From assembly GCA_002173095.1 (NCBI GenBank), contig NHBK01000017.1, forward strand, positions 1 to 64,000: a stretch of 64,000 nucleotides of DNA, written 5' to 3'. Source of the DNA: Hyphomonadaceae bacterium TMED5 (GTDB lineage: Bacteria > Pseudomonadota > Alphaproteobacteria > Caulobacterales > Hyphomonadaceae). The translations under genes were made by a program, and so were the position numbers. Shown piece by piece: positions 1 to 8,477 of the stretch (the first letter of the stretch is position 1; every line of letters starts with the position of its first letter). A model generated the notes under the pieces. That model saw nothing but the letters and a program-made list of their open reading frames with translations. It was not told the DNA's origin and did not search any database.

Positions 1-21
1 CTGCCTAATGAGCAGAGTTAT

Positions 22-105
22 TGGTGGAGCCGCCGGGTACCGCCCCCGGGTCCAAACCGCTTATTACGTGCGCGTTTATCGCCATAGTTCCGAAGAACAT
101 GACTA
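22..105 (-). ncRNA. Possible acceptor piece of a permuted (two-piece) tmRNA
   Basis: On the minus strand a GC-rich stretch ends in GGCGGCTCCACCA, a tRNA/tmRNA-like CCA end at position 22. Just before it is a 5-bp stem CCGGG/CCCGG with a 7-nt loop, placed where a T arm would be. I recall this conserved ending from alphaproteobacterial ssrA genes, which are circularly permuted into separate acceptor and coding pieces; that identification is from memory, not from a search. The loop lacks the usual TTCRA bases, which is a point against it. The coding piece would lie beyond the left edge. The 5' boundary is a guess. The stretch can also be read as a short open frame, but it has no convincing start. 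Confidence 0.35.
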
Positions 106-156
106 ATATAGTGATGAATATCGCAGGATGGAAGAAGCTTCCTGCCTCACATCCCC

Positions 157-1431
157 CTATCGGGAGATGCGGAGGTCAGAAATGTTGTTAGCAATGGCGT
201 CATACGCGTCGGCAAGTTCGTCACCATTGGATGCGCTGAAGGCAAAGCCCGTACCGCTCGAGCAATAATTCAGAATGTTCTGCCCTTGCTGAGGTGCCTG
301 AAAGGCGACCGTATAAATCACAATGCCTTCGTCTTTCATCGCGTCACAGAAATTCTGAGCGTGCGTAAAAGAATCACCGCCGGACATATAATCGGTATTG
401 AACGCACCATCCGTCATCAGAATGGCTACTTTTGTTGAGTCAGGCTCGTCATAATCATGCGGCGTGGAATCTGCCCCCCAGATGGATGCCCATTCCGGCG
501 AGATCAGATACCAGGCCCAGGCAATACCGAGGTGTCCTGCCGTGTTACCATTCGTCGGCAAGGTGCTGATTGCTGAGATCAAAGAGCCCTGATGGCTGGT
601 CAGCGGAGTGATGGTCGCAGAATTACAGCTCGTCGTATCATAGGCGATCCATGCACCACTTCCCGGTGCTGCATCTGTATATTTATTACTGCCTTCGCGG
701 CCGGTGACACAGGTCGAAGTGACCTGAGTATACCGCGAACATCGCCATGAATTACCGCGGCGCTCCCAACGCGTGCACTCCGTCTGGTTTGGCTCCGCAT
801 CAGTTACAGCCTCAAAATATTCTTCGCCGACATTGACTGAGGTCGCGTAGGTGGAGATCGCGATACGCACATCATCCGGCTCTCGGCGGTTGGCCTGCAA
901 AAGTGTCTGAACCGCGCTGCGCGCCGCGTGCTGAAGGTCCGACATACGCCCATTGCTGTTCATCGATCCGGAGGTATCGAACATGAACACGATATCCAGA
1001 AGACCAACACCGTAGTCGGTGGATGCGTCCCGGGTGAAATCAAGTTCCTCTATGCCCAGAATGCCTGTCAGCGTTGTTGGCTGAGTGCAGGATACTGATG
1101 CGCTAACCTGATATTCCACGCGATCAATCTCGAAAGTCGGATTGGCACAATCTGCTGAAACACCATTCGCCTCTGCAGACGCGGAAAAGTATGCCCGACC
1201 AACTTCCCGAATTTCGGTGTCGGTCATATCATCCTGCATACCGCGAGAGGCAGCCAGAACCGCGCTGTCGAGCGCGTATTGGGCCTGACGGGAAGAGCTT
1301 TCCGTTCTCGAGAAATCGACAGCGACTCCGAGTACCGTAATCAGCGGAATGAGCGTTAAAGCGAATGTCGTTGCAACATTCCCTCCTCGCCTTCTCACAA
1401 ACTGCGAGAAAATTTCTCCCACGCTCTGCAT
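157..1431 (-). CDS. Tad-type pilus-assembly-like protein with von Willebrand A domain (TadG-like)
   Basis: This 424-residue protein is probably anchored by one N-terminal membrane segment at about residues 20-40, after a short Arg-rich cytoplasmic start (RRRGGNVATTF), as in TadE/TadG pseudopilin-like proteins. A von Willebrand A domain follows, with a complete metal-ion-dependent adhesion motif (DTSGSMN) and a later MTDGAFN segment. Several cysteines lie between them and could form disulfides outside the membrane. In the family such proteins belong to the Flp/Tad surface-adhesion machinery; no other tad gene is visible here, so it may act alone. An AGGAA ribosome site precedes the ATG. Family-level call is firm, role is inferred. 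Confidence 0.8.
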   Translation of the reverse strand: MQSVGEIFSQFVRRRGGNVATTFALTLIPLITVLGVAVDFSRTESSSRQAQYALDSAVLAASRGMQDDMTDTEIREVGRAYFSASAEANGVSADCANPTFEIDRVEYQVSASVSCTQPTTLTGILGIEELDFTRDASTDYGVGLLDIVFMFDTSGSMNSNGRMSDLQHAARSAVQTLLQANRREPDDVRIAISTYATSVNVGEEYFEAVTDAEPNQTECTRWERRGNSWRCSRYTQVTSTCVTGREGSNKYTDAAPGSGAWIAYDTTSCNSATITPLTSHQGSLISAISTLPTNGNTAGHLGIAWAWYLISPEWASIWGADSTPHDYDEPDSTKVAILMTDGAFNTDYMSGGDSFTHAQNFCDAMKDEGIVIYTVAFQAPQQGQNILNYCSSGTGFAFSASNGDELADAYDAIANNISDLRISR

Positions 1432-1644
1432 GTTTCCTGTCGCCCTGTATCCTTATCCATGCACATTTTTGTGGGTAACAGATGTCTATAGACTGAAAAC
1501 GGGTCGCAGAATCCAAGTTTGTGGGTTCAGAATTCGCTAACCATGGTGCAGAATGCACATTAACACTTTGCCGTTTCAGCTATGAAATGTGCAATAAAAA
1601 GGCCGGAATCACAGGCAATCTGGCGCGATTAAAGGTAAACCGAT

Positions 1645-2499
1645 ATGGCCGACACCAAGCTTGCGACAACACAACCGCAAATTAAAAACGGTGAAAACCC
1701 AGCGGACCTGATCTACGCAGATCTGTTAACGCGCATACTCGAAACCGGCATTACCCGCTCAGATCGCACCGGTACGGGCACAAAAGCGGTGTTTGGACAC
1801 CAAATGCGCTTCGACCTGTCAGAGAGTTTTCCTCTCCTGACAACCAAGAAGCTGCATTTGAAGTCAATTATTTACGAATTGCTCTGGTTTGTTAACGGAG
1901 ACACCAATATCCGCTATCTTCAGGATAATGGCGTCTCCATCTGGGATGAATGGGCCGACGAAAATGGCGAACTTGGCCCCGTATATGGCAAGCAATGGCG
2001 CTCATGGGCCGCCCCCAACGGACAGAGCATCGACCAGCTGACCTGGGTACGTGATGAAATCCGCACGAATCCAAACTCTCGTCGACTTATCGTCTCCGCC
2101 TGGAATCCAGCAGATGTGAACGACATGGCTCTGCCACCCTGTCATTGCCTTTTCCAGTTCAACGTCATGGACGGAAAACTGAACTGTCAGCTCTATCAGC
2201 GGTCGGCGGACGTATTCCTCGGCGTACCATTCAATATCGCGTCCTATGCTCTGCTGACGATGATGATGGCGCAGGCCTGCGGCCTGAAGCCCGGCGAATT
2301 TGTGCACACGCTCGGCGATGCGCACCTTTATCTGAATCATATGGAACAGGCTGAGCTTCAACTATCGCGCAAGCCTTTCTCTGCGCCACGCATGCTCATT
2401 AATTCAGACCGAAATGATATTTTCGGCTGGGAGCGGTCAGATTTCAAACTGGTGGAGTATGAAGCCCACCCATCTATTCGCGCACCGATTGCCGTATAA
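1645..2499 (+). CDS. thyA: Thymidylate synthase
   Basis: This is the folate-dependent enzyme that methylates dUMP to dTMP using 5,10-methylenetetrahydrofolate, giving dihydrofolate. The catalytic cysteine is Cys166 in the [11 protein letters not shown] motif. The dUMP-binding [12 protein letters not shown] segment and the N-terminal DRTGTGT loop are intact. At 284 residues it is about 20 longer than the compact E. coli form, the extra being a variable N-terminal tail. The start is supported by AAAGGT about 8 nt before the ATG. Dihydrofolate reductase, which recycles its product, lies 2 kb downstream on the same strand, a common pairing. Confidence 0.97.
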   Translation: MADTKLATTQPQIKNGENPADLIYADLLTRILETGITRSDRTGTGTKAVFGHQMRFDLSESFPLLTTKKLHLKSIIYELLWFVNGDTNIRYLQDNGVSIWDEWADENGELGPVYGKQWRSWAAPNGQSIDQLTWVRDEIRTNPNSRRLIVSAWNPADVNDMALPPCHCLFQFNVMDGKLNCQLYQRSADVFLGVPFNIASYALLTMMMAQACGLKPGEFVHTLGDAHLYLNHMEQAELQLSRKPFSAPRMLINSDRNDIFGWERSDFKLVEYEAHPSIRAPIAV

Positions 2500-2540
2500 G
2501 CTTCACGCGACATTTCGCGCCTCTATTGCTACTTGAAGGT

Positions 2541-2558
2541 TTGGGGGATTTACCCCAA
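2541..2558. promoter_or_regulatory. Perfect inverted repeat upstream of the stress protein gene
   Basis: TTGGGG and CCCCAA flank a 6-nt spacer in the 116-bp gap between thyA and the universal stress protein gene, about 58 bp before that start codon. It could be a dimeric operator or a short RNA hairpin. No T-tract follows, so it does not look like a terminator. The regulator is unknown. Confidence 0.3.
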
Positions 2559-2615
2559 TTCTAATACAGAAAGTAGGGTTACTTAGCGCCCTGCTCATAG
2601 CACGGAGGATATGCC

Positions 2616-3464
2616 ATGACGGTACATGCCGCTCTGACTGAAGGCGAATTCAGCCTCAAAGACTCACTCACGCTTGCTGCGCGACTGGCCAAGAAGCTCA
2701 ACACCGAATTGGTTGGCGTTTCAGCAATGCCAGACCCGGCGCGCGCTGTTCTTATGACCGGAGTGAGCATGCATGGCATGATGGTCGCGACTGGCGGCTC
2801 ACTGGCTGAAGGCATTCGCGAGGCACAGGGCGAAGCCCGTGAAATGCTGGAAAAGACATATAATGAAGTCTGCGATGCCGAAGCCGTGCCTGCAGAGCTC
2901 CGCAAAATCGAGCATCACGTCGGCCTGCCGAGCGAGATTTATCCGCGCATCACACTTCTTAGCGACGCCTTCATCACCCCGCATGAATGCGTAAGTGATG
3001 GAAGTGACCACGGCCTCGCCTTTGAAAGCATACTGCTGGACAAACGCCTGCCGGTTATCGCTGCGGGCATAGATGACGCGCCAAGCTTTGATACCGTGAT
3101 TATCGCATGGGATGGCAGCCCGGAAGCTGCCCGCGCGGTCCGCTTCCACCTGTCCATATTGAAAGCCGCCGACCGCATTCTGATCGCGCAGAATCAGGAC
3201 CGCATCGATATTGCGGACCGTCACGGTTCTGAAGACCCGGCTTTGGTCCAGACTTATCTTGAAAGCCTCGGTCTGACATCAGAAGTGAAGTATTTCGACG
3301 GCAAAATCGCCAAGGGTCTGTTGGAGCTTTCAGCGGAAGAAAAAGCGGGCGTGATCATCGCTGGCGCATATGGCCATAATCGTCTCGAAGAGCTGATCTT
3401 CGGTGGTGTGAGCCGAAACCTTTTGCGGGCAGACCATGGTCCGGCACTAGCCCTGTCTCACTAG
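2616..3464 (+). CDS. Universal stress protein, tandem UspA domains
   Basis: This 282-residue cytoplasmic protein has two Usp folds. The second carries the ATP-binding signature near the C-terminus (GAYGHNRLEELIFGGVSRNLL region, fitting G-2X-G-9X-G-S). The first half has no clear nucleotide motif, as often seen in tandem Usp proteins. Family members bind ATP or other small ligands and accumulate under starvation, oxidative or respiratory stress; the specific role here cannot be read. A strong CGGAGGA ribosome site stands 7 nt before the ATG, and an 18-bp inverted repeat lies upstream. Confidence 0.88.
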   Translation: MTVHAALTEGEFSLKDSLTLAARLAKKLNTELVGVSAMPDPARAVLMTGVSMHGMMVATGGSLAEGIREAQGEAREMLEKTYNEVCDAEAVPAELRKIEHHVGLPSEIYPRITLLSDAFITPHECVSDGSDHGLAFESILLDKRLPVIAAGIDDAPSFDTVIIAWDGSPEAARAVRFHLSILKAADRILIAQNQDRIDIADRHGSEDPALVQTYLESLGLTSEVKYFDGKIAKGLLELSAEEKAGVIIAGAYGHNRLEELIFGGVSRNLLRADHGPALALSH

Positions 3465-3473
3465 CTAGACGGT

Positions 3474-3611
3474 TCAACCCGTAACCGTTTCAACCTGATT
3501 TTCTGGAGCGTCTTCAGCACGCTCCAGATCAAACTCTTCGTGCACGAACACATAAAGCAGTACGGAGATACTGGCGACCAAAGCTGCCAGCCATGCATGA
3601 TCCATTTTCAT
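3474..3611 (-). CDS. Small single-pass membrane protein (45 aa), unrecognised
   Basis: An open frame of 45 codons starts ATG-AAA-ATG and encodes one hydrophobic helix at about residues 6-23 (AWLAALVASISVLLYVFV), followed by an acidic tail rich in Glu and Asp. The layout resembles many small bacterial membrane proteins, but I recognise no family. A perfect 10-bp stem (3502-3511 with 3519-3528) lies within the tail-coding part, so an RNA structure is an alternative reason for the sequence. It lies between the stress protein gene and the YhhQ-like transporter gene, on the same strand as the latter. Confidence 0.4.
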   Translation of the reverse strand: MKMDHAWLAALVASISVLLYVFVHEEFDLERAEDAPENQVETVTG

Positions 3612-3683
3612 CCGCCCTACCGTTCCGTTCTGGTTCAACACAGAAGGAAGGGTGCATTTAGCGGGCCATTGGCGATCCCGCTT

Positions 3684-4406
3684 CTAGAGCGCTTTCGGGT
3701 CTACTTCGCCTCGGTCTTCACGCATTCTGATCATCCATGAGACAAGAACCGCGCCCACCATTTTACCGATCACGAAAACCACCCAGTTTGCGGCATGGAA
3801 TTCAGAGCCCGGCTCTGCAATGCCTGCCATCACCTTGGCGAGGTCTGCGCCATACAGGAACACTGTTGTATCAATCGGCGCAGCCAACGCACTGGACAGC
3901 AGAATGCGGGTCGACAGCCGGTATTTGGTGAAGGTGTAAATCATCCAGTCTGCGGTTTCGGAAATCGCAAAAGCGATACCGGACGCAATGGCGATAACCG
4001 GCCACGAATAATAGAACGACCAGGCAATGGCGAGCGCCATAACCGCCAGCACTTTGTGCCCGATCTCACGCTGAACAAAGTCGCGAAGAACAAACACAAG
4101 CCCTGTCACCATGGTGAGCGGGTTCACCAGAACGCCATGCTCAAACATGGTATTGGGCTGGATCAGAGTGATATTCGGCACATTGCCGAACGACCAGTTC
4201 AGCGCCGGGATCAGCGCAACATAGACAAATGCCCAGGTCCGCCCTTTGAAATACCAGATGATGCCGGCCGTGGCACAAATGAGCCCAACCACGATACCCG
4301 CATGGAGCGCTGTCGATGGATTTCCAAGATCAGCAATGTTCTGAATGTTGGCGCGATAGACGATGGCTGAAACAAACTGGTCCAGCACCGATGGATTGAC
4401 GCTCAT
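3684..4406 (-). CDS. VUT/YhhQ-family transporter, probable queuosine precursor uptake
   Basis: This 240-residue integral membrane protein has about six hydrophobic segments. Family hallmarks visible are the charged loop VFVLRDFVQREIGHK, the conserved SETADWMIYTFTK segment and the AAPIDTTVFLYG segment, as in COG1738 (YhhQ). Characterised members import queuine precursors such as 7-cyano-7-deazaguanine for tRNA modification. The substrate here is inferred from family membership only. GGGGGGAAT immediately before the ATG is a strong ribosome site. The gene lies between thyA and folA on the opposite strand. Confidence 0.75.
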   Translation of the reverse strand: MSVNPSVLDQFVSAIVYRANIQNIADLGNPSTALHAGIVVGLICATAGIIWYFKGRTWAFVYVALIPALNWSFGNVPNITLIQPNTMFEHGVLVNPLTMVTGLVFVLRDFVQREIGHKVLAVMALAIAWSFYYSWPVIAIASGIAFAISETADWMIYTFTKYRLSTRILLSSALAAPIDTTVFLYGADLAKVMAGIAEPGSEFHAANWVVFVIGKMVGAVLVSWMIRMREDRGEVDPKAL

Positions 4407-4497
4407 ATTCCCCCCGAAATTTACTCAAGCGACTTGAACACATTCGTGCGAAATCGCACAACAGGGTTCCCGTTTCTGGCTCAGGTTAACGACACAA

Positions 4498-5043
4498 TTG
4501 ACCAACTCAAACTCACAATCCGGCAATGGCGCCAACCCGATCCGCTCTCTGATCGTAGCGCGAGCGCAAAACGGCATTATTGGCCGCGATGGCGACATGC
4601 CGTGGAGACTGTCTTCTGATCTGAAGCGTTTTAAAGCGCTGACGACCGGCAAACCCATTATTATGGGTCGCAAGACCTGGGAAAGCCTGCCGCGCAAACC
4701 CCTGCCCGGTCGTCCGAATATCGTCGTCTCGCGCAATTCCGATTATGTTGCAGAAGGTGCCTGGCTCGCCTCCAACATGACGATCGCCTATGCCATGGCA
4801 TCAGCCATGGCTGGAAAAGCCGGTGTGGATGAAGTGTTCGTGATTGGCGGCGCGGGCCTCTATAATGACGCCATTCTCCTCGCCGACCGTTTGCACATCA
4901 CAGAAGTCGAAGCTGAGATTGAAGGCGACACCTCATTCCCGGCATTCAATGAAAGCGACTGGGTGGAAACCGTTCGCGAAGCCGTGCCCGCGGGCGAAAA
5001 AGACGATTACCCAACCGTCTATCGCCAATTAGACCGTAAGTGA
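4498..5043 (+). CDS. folA: Dihydrofolate reductase
   Basis: The enzyme reduces dihydrofolate to tetrahydrofolate with NADPH and so supports ThyA upstream. Recognisable parts are the substrate-binding loop NGIIGRDGDMPWRLSSDLKRFK, the NADPH-binding MGRKTWESLP segment and the VIGGAGLYNDAI segment. The acidic active-site residue corresponds to the Asp of the DLKRFK helix. At 181 residues it is slightly longer than usual. The start is uncertain: the only in-frame initiator ahead of the conserved core is TTG at 4498, with a weak ribosome site, so low translation is possible. It is convergent with the next gene. Confidence 0.95.
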   Translation: MTNSNSQSGNGANPIRSLIVARAQNGIIGRDGDMPWRLSSDLKRFKALTTGKPIIMGRKTWESLPRKPLPGRPNIVVSRNSDYVAEGAWLASNMTIAYAMASAMAGKAGVDEVFVIGGAGLYNDAILLADRLHITEVEAEIEGDTSFPAFNESDWVETVREAVPAGEKDDYPTVYRQLDRK

Positions 5044-5052
5044 CAGGTGTCA

Positions 5053-5078
5053 GATCAGACCAGTTTAATGGTCTGATC
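5053..5078. other. Perfect 10-bp stem-loop between convergent genes
   Basis: GATCAGACCA and its exact complement TGGTCTGATC flank a 6-nt loop between the folA stop and the end of the opposing gene, overlapping the last codons of the latter. No T-run follows on either strand, so it may act as a transcript-end stabiliser rather than a classic intrinsic terminator. A second small palindrome, TGACAGGTGTCA, lies at 5041-5052. Confidence 0.45.
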
Positions 5079-5888
5079 GCGTTCCGGATTGTTATGATCG
5101 AGCCAGCTTTCCGCAAATTTCGGAAGCCAGGACATCACGTCATCAACAATGGCCAAAGCCTCAAGTGTGGACGGTGTCCCTTGTACTGAAAGCTGAACCA
5201 ACATGTTGAGCGTCGCATGGCGTTCCGGCAAATTCAGCGCGATATATTTTGCCATGGTCGCGAAGTCTTCTGAATAGACTTGCTCTGTCGTCATGACACA
5301 CGCAAACGCACCGCGAAGCGCAATATGCGCAAACTGACGACTAGAGGCCCGAACACGGGATTCGGTCGCAACGGCTTTTAAGCGATGCTGAAGGGCGCGC
5401 AGGCGACCATTCAACCCAAAGATTGATGCATTTGCCGCAGCTGGCGTCAGCTTTTGCGGCGCGATCAGACGTTTGAGATCACGTCCGGCAATCGCAACAC
5501 TGTTCACGCCAATGCGGAAGCGCGAATAGGAAAAGCGACCATCGGCCGGGAAGACTTCATCCCAGCTAAAGGTTTCGAATACGCATGACTGAAGGTCCGG
5601 GTGCAGCTTCTGAACACGCAGAGCCGCAGCCGCACAGAATAAATCCAGACCGACTGCCCGCTTCATATGGCGTAGAATGATAATGAAGACAGCTTCACTG
5701 CCCATATTCCGCGCCATGCCGCCCGAGAGATAAACGCTGTGAAGCGCATCACCAAAGCGCTCCAGCGCCAGATCAGCAGCCGTGTGTGCAATGTCCTGAG
5801 TTTCCGCAGACAGCTCGAATGGGCTAACAGCTCCATTCAGTACACGTCCCCATGGGTCCTGAGGCCAGGTCATCAGTTCTCGTGTCAT
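5055..5888 (-). CDS. Nucleotidyltransferase-fold-like protein, probably catalytically inactive
   Basis: The 277-residue product contains VYLSGGMARNMGSEAVFII, which aligns by eye with the nucleotidyltransferase motif G-S-x-A-R-G-x(n)-S-D-x-D. The two catalytic aspartates are absent (SEAVF instead of SDLDL) and the second Gly-Ser is altered. Later segments (RFRIGVNSVAIAGRDLKRLI) resemble the region following the catalytic sheet in such proteins, and the C-terminal half is helical. I infer a pseudo-enzyme or binding protein. The frame stays open upstream to 5996, but Met at 5888 (MTRELMTW) starts the compact protein. It is convergent with folA. The fold call is tentative. Confidence 0.5.
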   Translation of the reverse strand: MTRELMTWPQDPWGRVLNGAVSPFELSAETQDIAHTAADLALERFGDALHSVYLSGGMARNMGSEAVFIIILRHMKRAVGLDLFCAAAALRVQKLHPDLQSCVFETFSWDEVFPADGRFSYSRFRIGVNSVAIAGRDLKRLIAPQKLTPAAANASIFGLNGRLRALQHRLKAVATESRVRASSRQFAHIALRGAFACVMTTEQVYSEDFATMAKYIALNLPERHATLNMLVQLSVQGTPSTLEALAIVDDVMSWLPKFAESWLDHNNPERDQTIKLV

Positions 5889-6074
5889 GCGGCACCCCAC
5901 TTTTCCGCGCGCGTCATCAGCTCTCCGACAGGATATGTCCGAAGGGTTAAGGAATGTACGCAGTATAAGTTCAGCCTGTTCATACCTCACAGCCAAGCCA
6001 ATCTCGTGCCAACTGGCAAGCTATCTGTTCAGCACATGATGTGAATTTAATAAGAATGATGCGGTTTCAGGCGG

Positions 6075-7253
6075 TTATTCGAACACAATTTCCGGCGCTG
6101 GCGGCAAAGTTTCGTTTCCCATACGGCTCAGAACTTCAGTGGCAAGTTTGGTAAACACGCCGTTGGCCGCGGCAGAATCGAGCGCAACCGGCTCACCCGT
6201 ATCACCGCCTTCGCGAATAGCCTGCACCAGAGGCACCTCGACCAGAAACGGCACAGACAATTCTTCTGCCATGCGGCGCGCCCCGCCCTCACCGAACAGA
6301 TATGTCCTGTTTTGCGACACGGGGTCTTCGAAATAGGCCATATTCTCAACAATGCCGAGCACGGGCACTTCGGTCTTGCGGAACATAGCGACGCCGCGGC
6401 GCACATCTGCAAGCGCAACTTCCTGCGGTGTGGACACGATTACCGCGCCAGACAGCGAAATGCGTTGAGACAGTGTCAGCTGCGCATCGCCCGTTCCCGG
6501 CGGTGTGTCGATGATAAGAATGTCCAGCTCGCCCCATTCGACATCTTTCAGCATCTGGCTAATCGCAGACATTACAATCGGTCCACGCCAGATCATCGGC
6601 GCGTCCACATCAGAGATATAGCCAATGGACATGAGCTTCAGACCAAACGCCTCAATCGGGCGGATCTTATCTTTCTCGCCGCGCGCTGGGGATGCCTTCA
6701 CCGTGTTCGTCATGGTTGGAAGTGACGGACCATAAACATCGGCATCCAAAATGCCGACTTTCAGGCCTTCATTGCGCAGCGCTATTGCAAGGTTCAGAGA
6801 CAGTGTGGATTTTCCGACCCCGCCTTTGGCACTTGCAACGGCAATGATGTTTTTAATGCCCGGCACTTGCAGTGTTTCGTTTCGAGCCGCTGGCGCAGCC
6901 TTTGGCGGTGGTTTCCCTTCGGAGGATATATTCTCGCCTTTCGTCACGCGGCGCGTTCCTGCGGCCTGCGATGGCATAGGTTGGTCAGAATGCGCCGTCA
7001 GAAGCACGCGCACTGACCCGATCTTTTTGATCGCAAGAATGGCTTGTTCGGCTTCATAACGCAGGCGTTCGTCTGCCTCCACCGTCTGAGGCGTAGCCGT
7101 CAACGCAAGCGTTACATCACCATTTTCCGTCACAACGAGAGAATCAATACGCCCGGAGGACGGCAAACTCTTTTCAGTAACAGGGTCCCTCACCCCTTGC
7201 AGGCACTGGTTGACCTCTGCAGAGTAATTTCTATTCGAACTAAACAAACGCAT
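6075..7253 (-). CDS. apbC: Mrp/ApbC-type iron-sulfur cluster carrier P-loop ATPase
   Basis: This 392-residue protein has an N-terminal MIP18/DUF59-like region (residues 1-90) and a Mrp/NBP35 ATPase domain with a deviant Walker A, SAKGGVGKST, at about residues 141-150. Family landmarks include ILDADVYGPSLPTM, the metal-site-adjacent IDTPPGTGDAQLT and the ENMAYF segment. Family members bind and transfer 4Fe-4S clusters. In ENMAYFEDPV the CxxC cysteines typical of many members are replaced, so cluster binding may differ. The frame is open to 7370, but Met at 7253 gives the normal length. It is divergent from hflK with about 100 bp between. Confidence 0.9.
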   Translation of the reverse strand: MRLFSSNRNYSAEVNQCLQGVRDPVTEKSLPSSGRIDSLVVTENGDVTLALTATPQTVEADERLRYEAEQAILAIKKIGSVRVLLTAHSDQPMPSQAAGTRRVTKGENISSEGKPPPKAAPAARNETLQVPGIKNIIAVASAKGGVGKSTLSLNLAIALRNEGLKVGILDADVYGPSLPTMTNTVKASPARGEKDKIRPIEAFGLKLMSIGYISDVDAPMIWRGPIVMSAISQMLKDVEWGELDILIIDTPPGTGDAQLTLSQRISLSGAVIVSTPQEVALADVRRGVAMFRKTEVPVLGIVENMAYFEDPVSQNRTYLFGEGGARRMAEELSVPFLVEVPLVQAIREGGDTGEPVALDSAAANGVFTKLATEVLSRMGNETLPPAPEIVFE

Positions 7254-7352
7254 ATCTTGATGCTCTCGGTGGCAAATTGCACAAACAATGACTAGATAGC
7301 AGACTGAATCCACATAACAGTCGGACATATAGACACAAAGGAGCGGCATCAT

Positions 7353-8465
7353 ATGCCCTGGAACGACCAAAAAGGCGGAGGGGACGGCCCCTGGGGATCT
7401 GGCGGAGGTTCTAACGGAGACGGCAACAATTCACCATGGGGAAAACCCAATGGTGGAAAACAAGGTGACGATCTCGAAGACCAGCTGCGTAAGGTTCAGG
7501 AACGTTTCAAAGGCGCCTGGGGCGGTCGCGGCGGCAATGGCGGCGGTTCTTCCGGTGGCGGCAAAGGTCTTGGTATTGCTGGCGCTCTGATTCTCGTTGG
7601 TGCGCTTCTCATTGCGTGGGCGTCTACCGGCGTTGTGGTTGTTGATGCGGGCCAGCAGGCGGCTGTGTTCCAGTTCGGCAAATGGCAGCGCAACCTGTCC
7701 TCTGGCATCCACCTTCACCTTCCTCAGCCGATTGAGTCTCACGATCTGATCGAAGTTGAGAGCCAGCGCGAAGTTCGCATTGGTGACAATGCAGAAGAGA
7801 GCCTGATGCTGACGGCTGATGAAAACATCGCCGACGTTCAGTTCTCCGTTGTCTGGAAAGTCAGCACTGAGAGCCCGCAGGACTTCATCCTCAACGTTCA
7901 GAACCCTGAAGATACCGTTCAGATGGTGGCTGAATCTGTGATGCGTGAAGTCGTTGGTCGCAGCGAATTGCAGCGCGTAATCACGACAGAACGTGCCGAA
8001 GTCGCCCGTCAGGTCCGTGATCTTACCCAGCAATTGCTCGACCAGTATGGCGCAGGCGTTGATATCCTTGAAATCAACATTGCCCGCGGCGACCCGCCAA
8101 CACCTGTTATCGCAGCGTTCAACGATGTGAACGTGGCACAGCAAGACGCTGAACAACGCATCAACCGTGCTGATCGCTACGCCAACCAGGTCGTTCCGGA
8201 AGCACGTGGTGAAGCCTCTCAGATCATCGAAGCTGCAGAAGCTTACCGGTCTCAGATCGTTGCTGAAGCAACGGGTCAGGCATCTCGCTTCTCGCAGATT
8301 TATGAGCAATACGCACAGAACCCGACAGTGACGACAGAACGTATGTATCTGGAAACATGGGAACGTGTGCTTGGTAACACGGAGAACACCGTACTGGATA
8401 ACCAGTCAGGTGCCGTCCCTTACCTTCCGCTCGATAACGCAACACGCCGTGCAACGGCCAACTAA
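7353..8465 (+). CDS. hflK: HflK, membrane regulator of the FtsH protease
   Basis: HflK and HflC form a cage of SPFH/band-7 proteins that surrounds FtsH in the inner membrane and controls its proteolysis. The product (370 aa) has a long Gly-rich cytoplasmic N-terminus (residues 1-70), one transmembrane helix at about 73-97, and a periplasmic band-7 domain followed by the Ala/Glu-rich coiled segment (QVVPEARGEASQIIEAAEAY). AAAGGAG lies 9 nt before the ATG. hflC starts 12 nt after the stop with its own AAGGAGA, so the two are co-transcribed. Codon use is that of a well-expressed gene. Confidence 0.96.
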   Translation: MPWNDQKGGGDGPWGSGGGSNGDGNNSPWGKPNGGKQGDDLEDQLRKVQERFKGAWGGRGGNGGGSSGGGKGLGIAGALILVGALLIAWASTGVVVVDAGQQAAVFQFGKWQRNLSSGIHLHLPQPIESHDLIEVESQREVRIGDNAEESLMLTADENIADVQFSVVWKVSTESPQDFILNVQNPEDTVQMVAESVMREVVGRSELQRVITTERAEVARQVRDLTQQLLDQYGAGVDILEINIARGDPPTPVIAAFNDVNVAQQDAEQRINRADRYANQVVPEARGEASQIIEAAEAYRSQIVAEATGQASRFSQIYEQYAQNPTVTTERMYLETWERVLGNTENTVLDNQSGAVPYLPLDNATRRATAN

Positions 8466-8477
8466 GGAGACGATGAT

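Noticed and set aside
4407-4497. A preQ1 riboswitch upstream of the YhhQ-like gene
   Set aside because: I looked for the short stem and A-rich tail of the preQ1-I class on the minus strand and saw no match.
7431-8309. A 292-codon minus-strand frame within hflK
   Set aside because: It is antisense to hflK, with no ribosome site or recognisable domain.
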